Below, one piece after another: positions 1 through 8,194 of a stretch of 64,000 nt of DNA (its first letter is position 1; each line of letters opens with the position of its first letter). The DNA comes from Geomonas paludis. GTDB taxonomy: Bacteria > Desulfobacterota > Desulfuromonadia > Geobacterales > Geobacteraceae. The stretch is taken from the NCBI RefSeq assembly GCF_014193585.1, contig NZ_BLXY01000005.1, positions 142,846 to 206,845 on the forward strand, written 5' to 3'. Under the pieces are notes generated by a model, which was not told the origin of the DNA, searched no databases, and was given only the letters and a program-made list of their open reading frames with translations. Both the position numbers and the translations under genes were made by a program.

Positions 1-178
1 AGAACTGAGTCCACGCCAGCCGCAGCAACGGCGACCGGTAGAGCGGGGAGTTGCGAAACAGTGCCGAGTTGAGCCCGTCGAAGTTGTCCCACCCCTGGTA
101 GCCACAGGCACGACAATAGTCGTAGAGCCTGTCAAAGGCATGACCGAAAGTTATGGCGGCAGCATCCTCGCGTTTCAT
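1..178 (-). CDS. N-terminal fragment of a protein with a WDxFDGLNS motif (cut by window edge)
   Basis: Only the first 59 codons are inside the window. The start ATG (176-178) overlaps the stop of the upstream glycosyltransferase gene as ATGA, so the two are translationally coupled. The fragment contains YQGWDNFDGLNSALF. A W-G-[YW]-D-x-[YF]-D-G-L-N-S motif near the N-terminus is, from memory, typical of a family of uncharacterised proteins in polysaccharide clusters that databases label inconsistently. Their function is not established and I do not assign one. Placement at the end of the exopolysaccharide operon suggests a role in polymer assembly or modification. Confidence 0.75.
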   Translation of the reverse strand, partial: MKREDAAAITFGHAFDRLYDYCRACGYQGWDNFDGLNSALFRNSPLYRSPLLRLAWTQF

Positions 179-1266
179 ACCTCCCCCCTTTCCTGGCGCA
201 GCAGGTCGAGGTAGAGCGCTTCCAGCCTCGCGACCACGCTGGTTATGGAGAACCGCTCGCGCCCGACCCGCCTGTTGCGCTGCGACATCTCCTGCCAAAG
301 CTCCCCGTCTTCAAGCAGACGTGCGACCCGATCGGCAAAATCCGCCGGATCAAGTGAAGGGACCAGGAAGCCGTTCTCGCCATCGACTATGATGTCGGCG
401 ATACCCGCCACGGGCCGGCTCACAATGGGGATACCCATCCCCATCCCCTCCACCAGGGCGTTAGGCATTCCCTCCCCGTAGTCCGTGGGAAAGAGCATGA
501 TGCCGCACCGGGCCAGCAACCGGTATTTCTCCTCACCCGCCAGCCAGCCTGTGAATGACACCTGTGCCATCAGTCCCCGACGTTGCACATACGCAACCAG
601 TTCCTGGCGCAACTCGCCGTCCCCCACCATGTAAAGTTGCAAGTCGGGAAAACGGGGGAGCAGCATTTCCACCGCCTGGATCGCGGTGAGGCACCCCTTG
701 CCCCGGGCAAACCTGGAGAGGTAGACGATGCGGCGTGGATCGTTGGCAGGCACGCATTCGTGATGCTCGTAGGTTGTGGTCTCCTGCACGATGGCCTGAG
801 ATGGAAAGCCCCATCGGGTCAACCTCTCCCCGAAACGGCTGCAGAGGACCACCAGCCGGTCTGCGGCGAACACCCGCCTGAACACCCCCCGTGCGTACCG
901 GTCGATGACCCCTTCCCACGTGGGCGACCACCCCCGGAAGAAGACGATGGTTCTTCTTCCCGTGAGCCTCGCCGCCAGATGGTAGACGCCGTCGCGGATC
1001 AGGGACTTGGGATCAAGAGACGGGTTCAGCACCACGAGGTCATGCTGCGGCAACGTTCGCCGCAGGGCGGCGAGGTCGACCAGCGGCTGCAAGGGCCGCC
1101 CCCCGCCGCTGGCGGCGGACCGGCTACCGGTGTAGAAGAAAGACAGTTGCAGCGCCTCGGAGCGGAAGTGCTTGCTGACGAGGGAGTAGTAGTTGGCGAC
1201 ACCGCCGTTTTGCTCCGGCGGCGGACACATGACGAGAACTTGAGGCTTGCGGCTTGTTGTGGTCAT
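175..1266 (-). CDS. Glycosyltransferase family 4 (GT-B fold)
   Basis: A 363-residue protein with the GT4 layout: an N-terminal acceptor half beginning with a glycine-rich loop (PPPEQNGGVANYY) and a C-terminal nucleotide-sugar half. The signature region EGMPNALVEGMGMGIPIV carries the two glutamates of the EX7E motif, and VYLSRFARGKG matches the usual start of the C-terminal domain. It should transfer a sugar from a nucleotide donor onto the lipid-linked repeat unit at the cytoplasmic membrane face. I chose the ATG at 1264-1266 because it forms an ATGA overlap with the stop of the preceding ATP-grasp gene. A longer frame begins at 1311 but lacks a better ribosome site. Donor sugar and linkage cannot be read from sequence. 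Confidence 0.9.
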   Translation of the reverse strand: MTTTSRKPQVLVMCPPPEQNGGVANYYSLVSKHFRSEALQLSFFYTGSRSAASGGGRPLQPLVDLAALRRTLPQHDLVVLNPSLDPKSLIRDGVYHLAARLTGRRTIVFFRGWSPTWEGVIDRYARGVFRRVFAADRLVVLCSRFGERLTRWGFPSQAIVQETTTYEHHECVPANDPRRIVYLSRFARGKGCLTAIQAVEMLLPRFPDLQLYMVGDGELRQELVAYVQRRGLMAQVSFTGWLAGEEKYRLLARCGIMLFPTDYGEGMPNALVEGMGMGIPIVSRPVAGIADIIVDGENGFLVPSLDPADFADRVARLLEDGELWQEMSQRNRRVGRERFSITSVVARLEALYLDLLRQERGEV

Positions 1267-2405
1267 AACACACCTGCCCGATCCTTTTGTTGCAGCGAGT
1301 CCAGGACGCACAGAACACGCTGGTTGTATAGATAGTTGCCGCAGAAGTCGCCGGGCTCGAACCTCCAGCCGTCCGGCGGTTCATGAAGCATCCGCCCGGC
1401 AATCCCGTCGACCATGCACATCTCGTGGTTGTTTAAAATTCCGAAGTAGGTATGCAGTTCGTTGACCAGAAATCTGCCGTCTTCAGTGATGAAGACATCC
1501 AGGCTCAGACTGGTGAAACCACCGGCATCGAACACGGCGCGGGCAAAATCCAGCAGCCCTGCCGGCGGCATGCCATAGGTGCGCAGGTGCGAGCCACTGT
1601 GAAAACGGCCCGAGCGGACCTTTTCGAAAGCGAAATAGGACGGGCCGATGCGGACCACGCGCCACTCCCTGAGGTTCGGGAGATATTCCTGAAACAGCAC
1701 GCTGCCGACCTCACGATCGTTGGGCCCGCGCCTCTCATTTGTGTACCCCTTGCAGAAGCAGCGGGAAATGTGCCTGCGGAGTTGGCTGCGCCGCTCGAAG
1801 ATGATGACCCCGGAGGCTCCCGAGCCCATGTTGCTCTTGAAGACCACGGGTAGGTCGGTACGGGCGGCAAACTGCAATGCCTGGCTGCGGTCGTAGAAAA
1901 CCCAGGTCCTGGGGTGGCTGATGCCATTGGCCTTGAGCCAGTAAAAGGTGCGCCTTTTGCTTTCCCACATCCACAAGGCGGAATAGGACGGAAAGATCGG
2001 CATGCCCAGGTCCTCGGCAATGACCCGCACCCGCTCGTCGTACATCTGCTTCCAGTTGCTGAAGGTAACGGAAGGCAGCACGAGGTAGACGTCGCAACCT
2101 GACTGCTGCATTTCCTCCTGCCAGTCCGGCCCCGTAATATCGAGCACCTGGTAGCGCACCCTCAGATCGTGGCACGCTTTTACGTAGTGCCTGTGGCCGT
2201 GCCAGAACTCCTTGAGGATGCCCAGGGTGTACGGGTACGCCGGCTCGTAATCACAGCTGGGGCATTCTTCCTCCTGCACCAGTAGAATTCTGTTGCTGGT
2301 CCTTAACTCCACCAGGTTCAGATGCTTCTGGATGTAACGGCGCAAGGGCCCGAGCATCCGGTTTTGTTTCAAGAAAGTCAGAGCACGGAGGCAGAGCCGA
2401 TTCAT
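1263..2405 (-). CDS. ATP-grasp ligase-like protein
   Basis: A 380-residue protein. The central and C-terminal parts carry ATP-grasp hallmarks: LPVVFKSNMGSGASGV resembles the lysine and glycine-rich loop that covers ATP, LFQEYLPN the strand and linker that contact adenine, and FLVNELHTYFG the magnesium-binding acidic/asparagine pair near the C-terminus. The family joins a carboxylate to an amine or similar nucleophile through an acyl-phosphate. Sitting between CapA and a glycosyltransferase, it may amidate a uronic acid or add an amino acid to the polymer (inference). The start has AGAGGTG a few bases upstream. It follows capA after only a few bases and is coupled to the next gene by ATGA. Confidence 0.8.
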   Translation of the reverse strand: MNRLCLRALTFLKQNRMLGPLRRYIQKHLNLVELRTSNRILLVQEEECPSCDYEPAYPYTLGILKEFWHGHRHYVKACHDLRVRYQVLDITGPDWQEEMQQSGCDVYLVLPSVTFSNWKQMYDERVRVIAEDLGMPIFPSYSALWMWESKRRTFYWLKANGISHPRTWVFYDRSQALQFAARTDLPVVFKSNMGSGASGVIIFERRSQLRRHISRCFCKGYTNERRGPNDREVGSVLFQEYLPNLREWRVVRIGPSYFAFEKVRSGRFHSGSHLRTYGMPPAGLLDFARAVFDAGGFTSLSLDVFITEDGRFLVNELHTYFGILNNHEMCMVDGIAGRMLHEPPDGWRFEPGDFCGNYLYNQRVLCVLDSLQQKDRAGVL

Positions 2406-2408
2406 CTT

Positions 2409-3548
2409 TCACCTCTTGACCTCGAGGTCGATTGCCAGAATAGTCTCCAGCGCCTCTCTATGGGACTCGCAGGAGATCAGATGATGCAGGTTCAACAACC
2501 TGTGCTTGTCAAAGCACCAGTCGCTGAAACGCAACCTGCGGTTGAGAAACCTGGCGAGCCTGCCGTGGCCATTCAGTGTGCTGTACAAGTCGTACTTTTT
2601 TCTCTGGCACAACTGGTGCCATTGCTTGCGCACAAACTCCGCATCCGCAACCAGGGCGCTTTTCTCCCGTACCGCGGTCAGAAACCGTTCTGCCTGAGAC
2701 GCCCCCATCCTCCTCGCCCCGGGCAGATGGTCGGACTGGTGGTACGGCACCAGTTCCACCCTTGCGGGAAGGCCTGGTTCAAGCAGCACCCGCACCAAAA
2801 ATCCATGGTAGAAACTGTCAGTGCGTTGCGGGTAGCGGTCGAAAAGCAGGTTGCCCTGACCGTAGACGATGTGCCCGTTTTGGTACTTCTCCACCGCTCC
2901 CGGGCAGTGGGAGTGCTGGCAGACCACAACATCGGCCCCCTCCTCCACCATGAAGTGACAGGTGTCCTGCAGCATAGGGCTCGGGTAAGGGTAATGCTGG
3001 ACCCCGGCATGAAGCAACACGATCAGGTAGTCGAAAAAACCGCGGCAAAGGCGCAACGACCTTACGTACTGTGCAAGATTCAACACGCTGACCCCGCCCT
3101 TTGCCACGCCGGCGACAGCCTCACTTTCGGCATAGGCCAGCAGCCCGACTTTGACACCTCGGAACCCGCGAATGATCGGCCGCCTGGCCTCGCTATCATC
3201 TGCACCGGCTCCGACAACCGCAATCCCAGCGCTGGCACAGGTTGATCTGGTGCTCAGCAACCCGGTGGCACCGTAGTCGAGGATGTGGTTGTTGGCGAGA
3301 TTGACAAGATCTATATGCGCTCTACTCAGGGAGACTATACCTGCCGGCTCCGCCCGTAACGCCGGGCCGACCTTGGCCACCGCCCGCCCCCCCTCGATCA
3401 AGGGACACTCAAGATTGACGACGACAAGATCGGCGCGCCGGAATTCGGTGAGGAGGTCGCTGAAAAGGCCGGAGGCATCGCCGCCATGAAACATACGAGC
3501 ATTGCGATTGATGGGGCAGACATCACCGCCGATTACGATCTCGACCAT
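2409..3548 (-). CDS. CapA/PgsA-family metallophosphatase-like protein
   Basis: A 379-residue protein of the CapA family (calcineurin-like fold), known from poly-gamma-glutamate capsule and exopolysaccharide clusters. Family motifs are in order: GGDVCPINRN at the N-terminus, NLECPLI, NLANNHILDYG, a histidine strand LLHAGVQHYP, and VVCQHSHCPG followed by YGQGNLLFD. No signal peptide or membrane anchor is visible at the chosen start, which has GGAGGG seven bases upstream. The biochemical role of CapA proteins in polysaccharide systems is not settled. The pairing with an ATP-grasp ligase recalls the ligase-plus-CapA pairing of polyglutamate systems, but a PgsB or PgsC homologue is not visible here. 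Confidence 0.85.
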   Translation of the reverse strand: MVEIVIGGDVCPINRNARMFHGGDASGLFSDLLTEFRRADLVVVNLECPLIEGGRAVAKVGPALRAEPAGIVSLSRAHIDLVNLANNHILDYGATGLLSTRSTCASAGIAVVGAGADDSEARRPIIRGFRGVKVGLLAYAESEAVAGVAKGGVSVLNLAQYVRSLRLCRGFFDYLIVLLHAGVQHYPYPSPMLQDTCHFMVEEGADVVVCQHSHCPGAVEKYQNGHIVYGQGNLLFDRYPQRTDSFYHGFLVRVLLEPGLPARVELVPYHQSDHLPGARRMGASQAERFLTAVREKSALVADAEFVRKQWHQLCQRKKYDLYSTLNGHGRLARFLNRRLRFSDWCFDKHRLLNLHHLISCESHREALETILAIDLEVKR

Positions 3549-3581
3549 GTCGATGCCCTCCGTACCCCGGCTGGCTGCCTC

Positions 3582-4862
3582 TTAGGAGGTGTTGGCATGG
3601 GGATTGTCGCGTCGCTCTGCCAGAAAGCCCAGACAACGGCCGGACAGAAGGCACAACAGGTAGGAATAAGGAGTAAGTGAAGGGTTGGAATAGGTGCTGA
3701 ACCCGATACAGGCAAGCCCCCACAGGAGCAACAGGACCGCCGCGGCATTGATCTCGAGCGCTTCTGATCCAAGACACCTCAGCCCCGGCAAAATTATCAG
3801 TGCGAGGTAGGACAGAGCCGTCGGCACCCCACCGATAAAGGCCATCCACAACACCGCATTGTCAAAGTATTGGTAATCTTTGCCGTTCCAGTCCCAGGTC
3901 CCGTTAGGCCCCCTACCGAGCACCAGATCCGAGAGCGGCACGTCCGCGAAGAAGTCGACGTACTGCCCGGACCGGGTGTCCTGGAGAGCCCGGTCCTGAA
4001 AATCCGTGAAGGCACCGAGCAGCAGATCCTGGAGGAAAAATCCCAGTATGGAGAGGGCGACGAGCAAAACGAGCAGGGACTTCAGACGGTGGGCTAAGAA
4101 GCTCCTCGCTTTGCCTGCGGCCGGTTTGTTCAGCCAAAAGAAGGACATCAGGAGGAAGAAGGACATCAGAAACCAGGACCTGGTCTTGGTGAAGACTGCC
4201 AGGCAGATGAATACGACGTAAGGGATGAAGCGCCAGAAGTGGTTTAACTTTTGATGTCGTGTAAAGCTGAACAGCGTCCAGCCACCGTACCACATCAACA
4301 GCACCATGTAGTAGACCGGCGTAGAAAGCCAGCGCTGAGTTATGTCACGGTGAGTGGTGGCTATTGATACTGTTGCCAGGCAGGCACTGATCATTGAGGC
4401 TCCAAAGACCACCTTATCGACAATGGGCCAGACTCTCCTATCCATACCGGCAAATACCAAGACGGTGGAGAACCAGACAAAGGGTCCTGTGGCACCAAAG
4501 GCCTTGAAACTGGTGTAGTCGGCAAGACCGTAGGATGCCAGCGCCCAGAGCAAGGCTGTGAGTTGCAAGATCCAGAAGGCGTACCTCGTAGTGGGATCGA
4601 GCCTGCGGTACTGCCCGTTAACGGCAGCAATAGTTCCAGCGGCAAGGGCGCAGAGAAGTCCGAGTCCGTGGGCAAGGTAATATAGTGCAGATTTTTCCCC
4701 AGGACCGACCACCCCCTCGCCAGCAGTCGTTCCGATGGATTGGGCGGTCACGACCCAAGCACCCCACGCCCCCAGCAACCCGGCGGCGCTTAACAACGGG
4801 ACGAGGGTGCCGGCCGAACCGGATCTCTTTTGACGCCCTTGCTCAACGGCTCTGGCAAGCAT
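3582..4862 (-). CDS. O-antigen polymerase/ligase-like membrane protein (Wzy type)
   Basis: A 426-residue polytopic protein with roughly ten or more hydrophobic segments and a large periplasmic loop in the C-terminal half containing GRGPNGTWDWNG. This architecture (many helices, low motif content, one long loop with a G-R-G-like motif) is that of Wzy polymerases and WaaL-type O-antigen ligases. In a cluster with Wzx, Wza and Wzz proteins, polymerase is the likelier role: joining lipid-linked repeat units in the periplasm. The start has GAGAGGAT upstream, and the gene begins 10 bases after the flippase stop. Sequence alone cannot separate polymerase from ligase. Confidence 0.75.
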   Translation of the reverse strand: MLARAVEQGRQKRSGSAGTLVPLLSAAGLLGAWGAWVVTAQSIGTTAGEGVVGPGEKSALYYLAHGLGLLCALAAGTIAAVNGQYRRLDPTTRYAFWILQLTALLWALASYGLADYTSFKAFGATGPFVWFSTVLVFAGMDRRVWPIVDKVVFGASMISACLATVSIATTHRDITQRWLSTPVYYMVLLMWYGGWTLFSFTRHQKLNHFWRFIPYVVFICLAVFTKTRSWFLMSFFLLMSFFWLNKPAAGKARSFLAHRLKSLLVLLVALSILGFFLQDLLLGAFTDFQDRALQDTRSGQYVDFFADVPLSDLVLGRGPNGTWDWNGKDYQYFDNAVLWMAFIGGVPTALSYLALIILPGLRCLGSEALEINAAAVLLLLWGLACIGFSTYSNPSLTPYSYLLCLLSGRCLGFLAERRDNPHANTS

Positions 4863-4871
4863 GGTATCCTC

Positions 4872-6224
4872 TCAAAGGTCAGCCTTGACAGTCGCCTGGT
4901 CCGCCGACCTGGGTTGCCGCAGATAACGGTACAACACCCAGACAAGCAGGATTGCGCAGGTGGAATAACTGATCAGGTGAGCCACGGCCAGTCCCCGTGC
5001 AGTGGTGGCGATCCCTGTCAGGCATAAAAGTACGAGGATGCTTCCTCGTAACAGATCAAGGCCAAGCATCTGCCTGGACTGTTCGGCCGCCCATAGCCCT
5101 GCACTTGCTACCGTCCAGACCGAAGTCGCGACACACAGCACCGCGATGACCCCCAGCACATCGCCTCCGGTTCCAAACCCTTTGCCGTACCAGGACATCA
5201 GGATGTCGGGAAACAACATGAGAACCGACGCACCCGCAGCAGTGACCAGCACGCTTATCGCGCCCAAGCCGACCAATGCCTTGGTGAAGCCGTGCCGGTT
5301 GCCTTCCGCCTGGAGGTTGGCCAAAACAGGCAGAGATACATGAAAGATACGTGTTGGTAGAAAAGCCAGTACGTTCTGATATCTGCTGGCGGCATTGAAG
5401 ATGGCATATTCCGCCAGCCCATCGGGGCGCCGGGCAAGGAGGATGCCCACAGCCCAGTTGGTGGCGTTCATAGCGATCTCGCTAAGCCAGACCATGGTCG
5501 ACATTCTAAGGATCGACCGCTCACCCCACACCTTGCGGTACGTTATCGGGATCCCCAGCCGCCGGCATTCCTTCTGGAGCATGACCTGACCGATCAGACA
5601 GCCCATAATGCTTACAGCAGAATAGCCAAGCACGGCCCCGGTGACTCCGTTGTAATGGGAGGTTACCCAAACAATCGGCAAGAGGGCTCCCTGGCAGGAG
5701 GTTATCGTAGCGCAACTTCGAAAACACTCGAGCCCAGCAAGCATGCGAAACTGGATCAGACTTATAATCTCGAACATCATCCAGACTGAGCTCAGACTGA
5801 AATCACGTGCAAGGTTGTGCCCAGGAAGCAACTTCTCGGCAAGAAGGTGTGAGCAACTGACGACAAGCAAGCCTATGACTGCAGAAACGACGCCCACAAA
5901 AGAAAGTGTGAAGCCGATAATACGTCCTGTTCGTTGCGGATTGGACACTCTGTTGCTGGCGATATACTTAGCAGTAGAAAGACCTATCCCGGCCTGCCCA
6001 AAACTCGAAATCATCAACACAGTGCTTTGAATGACGGCCAGTCTGCCGAAATCCGACATCCCGATGACCCGTGCCACAAAGATGACAGCCAGGAAGTTGC
6101 TGATTTGCCTGAAAAGAGATCCTGCGGTTACCCAAGACATGCCGACGGCCAGCCTCTTTTTCAGCGACTGTGCCGGCAGATACTTGTCGGAAATCTGGGA
6201 GAGGCGTTCTGGTAGTTGCCACAT
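4872..6224 (-). CDS. Wzx-type flippase (MOP superfamily polysaccharide transporter)
   Basis: A 450-residue membrane protein with about twelve predicted helices. The N-terminal stretch GMSWVTAGSLFRQISNFLAV followed by RVIGMSDFGRLAV is the typical first helix and loop of Wzx/RfbX proteins. It should flip undecaprenyl-linked repeat units from the cytoplasmic to the periplasmic leaflet. It is directly followed by the polymerase gene, the expected partner. GAGGT lies six bases before the ATG. The 125 bp upstream (6225-6349) contain no recognisable gene. Confidence 0.88.
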   Translation of the reverse strand: MWQLPERLSQISDKYLPAQSLKKRLAVGMSWVTAGSLFRQISNFLAVIFVARVIGMSDFGRLAVIQSTVLMISSFGQAGIGLSTAKYIASNRVSNPQRTGRIIGFTLSFVGVVSAVIGLLVVSCSHLLAEKLLPGHNLARDFSLSSVWMMFEIISLIQFRMLAGLECFRSCATITSCQGALLPIVWVTSHYNGVTGAVLGYSAVSIMGCLIGQVMLQKECRRLGIPITYRKVWGERSILRMSTMVWLSEIAMNATNWAVGILLARRPDGLAEYAIFNAASRYQNVLAFLPTRIFHVSLPVLANLQAEGNRHGFTKALVGLGAISVLVTAAGASVLMLFPDILMSWYGKGFGTGGDVLGVIAVLCVATSVWTVASAGLWAAEQSRQMLGLDLLRGSILVLLCLTGIATTARGLAVAHLISYSTCAILLVWVLYRYLRQPRSADQATVKADL

Positions 6225-6349
6225 GTCCGACCTCTATCTGAGTTGCTGCCTTTGAGGTAGAAGAATAGATACAACTGAGCATGACCCCGATGGACGAAGT
6301 ACTGCAAAGCTTGCGTGAGACGGGGCGACAAAGACAGCAGGCCGGAGTG

Positions 6350-7399
6350 TTAGCGGTGTTCCATGATGCTGACCAGTTCATCAATGATGGTTCCGAGGGC
6401 CTCGGGGCTATCGCTGCCAGGGTGTGCGGGGCGGTTCCATTTGCAGATATGCAACTTGTTTTCGATGTCCTCGATGCTTTGTAGCAGCACCAGACGTCCG
6501 CAATTTGCAAGATATTCATCAACGGTACCCATCTGACCGCGGAAAATGCTATAAACTGGAACTCCCAGTGCCGCGGCTTCCCTGTTCATTGTTCCGCCAC
6601 CGCTTATCACAAGGTCGGAGTGCCAGATTAGATTTAGGCCATCGATCACTTTTGGAGGAATGATAATCTTACCCGTGTCAATTAAGCTGCTCCATGCGGC
6701 TCGCACTGTCGCCTCCTGATCTCCGTTTCGCGGCAGCACGATAAGGCGGGTGTCGGACAACGCCGTGAGGCGCTGCATCACTGCAGAAAAAAGCTCGTCG
6801 CTTTGGGGCCGATGATAATGTGCCTCTGTTGCTGGCGGCCGAATAGTTACTACGACCTCCTCAGTGGTAATCCCCAATTCGGACAAGATCCCGTTCAACG
6901 GCTTGAACCGCGGGACGTACACGTCCTCTTTTATCCCGGGATACCTACCAATACGACTGAACCTTTGTTTAATAGCATCATCGGGTATCACCTCTGGCAC
7001 AATTACGGTGTCAGGATACGCAAAAGGAAGCCACTGCGCATGCTCATAGTCGAAAATCAACGTGGAGGGGACGCCAAGCAAACGGGCGATGATCAACTGC
7101 GAACGCGAACCGTGGGACAGGGCCAACGCGGGTTTCTCGCTGAGCACTGTTGGGGCGAGCTGGAGGGCTCTGATTGCCAAGCCGATAACCTTCATGACCC
7201 TGTTCTTCCCATAGTGTCTACCAATCCTGTTGTAGGGCAGTCGCAGCAGATCTGCGAGACCACAGACTTGGAAGCAGTCCCTAGCAGTAATAGTAAAGCT
7301 GTAACCCCTTTTTTCGAGTTCTTCTATTATCGGCTTGAAAAAGGGGACATGGGGCGAATTGTCTAGGTCAATCCAGATCTTCTTCTTATGAGTTTTCAT
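6350..7399 (-). CDS. DUF354 family protein (GT-B/epimerase-like fold)
   Basis: A 349-residue protein starting IWIDLDNSPHVPFFKPI, the hallmark N-terminus of DUF354, a family common in archaea and in bacterial surface-polysaccharide clusters. Members are thought to share the two-Rossmann-domain fold of UDP-GlcNAc 2-epimerase and MurG. The C-terminal half has LVISGGGTMNREAAALGVP, which resembles the nucleotide-sugar-binding loop of those enzymes. Biochemical function is unproven for the family. Here it could act as a glycosyltransferase or as an epimerase in the diacetamido-sugar pathway suggested by the neighbouring WbpB/D/E-like genes (inference). Confidence 0.75.
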   Translation of the reverse strand: MKTHKKKIWIDLDNSPHVPFFKPIIEELEKRGYSFTITARDCFQVCGLADLLRLPYNRIGRHYGKNRVMKVIGLAIRALQLAPTVLSEKPALALSHGSRSQLIIARLLGVPSTLIFDYEHAQWLPFAYPDTVIVPEVIPDDAIKQRFSRIGRYPGIKEDVYVPRFKPLNGILSELGITTEEVVVTIRPPATEAHYHRPQSDELFSAVMQRLTALSDTRLIVLPRNGDQEATVRAAWSSLIDTGKIIIPPKVIDGLNLIWHSDLVISGGGTMNREAAALGVPVYSIFRGQMGTVDEYLANCGRLVLLQSIEDIENKLHICKWNRPAHPGSDSPEALGTIIDELVSIMEHR

Positions 7400-7432
7400 C
7401 CTCGTCCCTTGCGCTTAGAGTTTGTCTTAAAC

Positions 7433-8161
7433 CTAATGCAGTTTTGCATAAAGCCTATCAGGAATATGGAAGCACCGCTTATTCAAAACCACTCCAACAA
7501 AGGCATCTGAATTATGCGTTATTTTTTCTTTCAATGATTGCAGTGCAAATAATTTTGTTTTTTCACTTTCTAGAATTATGACTACTATATCTGCATAGCG
7601 AGTAAGTTCCACGCCGTGAGGCTGAGCAGCAACAGACGGCATGTCAAATATGATTATGTCATACATACTTTTAGTCTTGCTTAGCACATTTGGGTCCTCC
7701 TTCAGTTGTTTGGAGCAAAGATCGAAGAGGACACATACTTCTGTGACCCCCCCCCTTTTTTGAACCGAAAAATCAGAACCTTGATTATCCGAAAGAACCT
7801 CCTGCCACTTCAACTGTGCAGGAAGGTTGTTATCTGTTGCAACGACACATTCAAGAAGTTTGACAAGCAACACCTTTTTGTCGAGCAACGTTGAGGACAC
7901 CGACGCGAACCTCTGTGCAACGGAAGAAACCCCCTCCCCTAGGTGAGAAGAGATCAACTGCATGACCAACCCAGGCCCCTTTAGTTGTTCCTCAAAACGC
8001 ACGAACATCTCTGCTATCTCAGCATCTATTGTGCTAGCCGAGACAGAGTCGGCAATATTGGAATTGTTGTTGCGGCCCCCTCCAACTACGTCAGGAGACG
8101 GTGGATCATCCTTGTGCCGCTCACGTCGTGCTTGCTCAAGAGCATCGAATATGTTGCTCAT
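7433..8161 (-). CDS. CpsD/BY-kinase-like protein with degenerate nucleotide site
   Basis: A 242-residue protein with the fold signature of CpsD/Wzc-type tyrosine kinases: an N-terminal MSNIFDALEQARRE segment, a P-loop-like region and C-terminal VVLNKRCFHIPDRLY. Key residues are missing. The Walker A equivalent reads SSHLGEGVSS, with valine where the ATP-binding lysine should be. The Walker A-prime position reads VLLVKLLE, lacking the acidic residue. Walker B (IIIFDMPSV) is retained. There is no C-terminal tyrosine cluster. ATP hydrolysis and autophosphorylation therefore seem unlikely, and the protein may be a scaffold for the chain-length protein. The start at 8161 has AAGGAG upstream, while a longer frame from 8188 does not. 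Confidence 0.78.
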   Translation of the reverse strand: MSNIFDALEQARRERHKDDPPSPDVVGGGRNNNSNIADSVSASTIDAEIAEMFVRFEEQLKGPGLVMQLISSHLGEGVSSVAQRFASVSSTLLDKKVLLVKLLECVVATDNNLPAQLKWQEVLSDNQGSDFSVQKRGGVTEVCVLFDLCSKQLKEDPNVLSKTKSMYDIIIFDMPSVAAQPHGVELTRYADIVVIILESEKTKLFALQSLKEKITHNSDAFVGVVLNKRCFHIPDRLYAKLH

Positions 8162-8194
8162 GTGAGTCTCCTTGATGTGCCAGACCAATTCGAG

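Noticed and set aside
5968..6522. Minus-strand 184-codon frame between the flippase and DUF354 genes
   Set aside because: It overlaps both genes in another frame and has no domain, ribosome site or coding-like composition.
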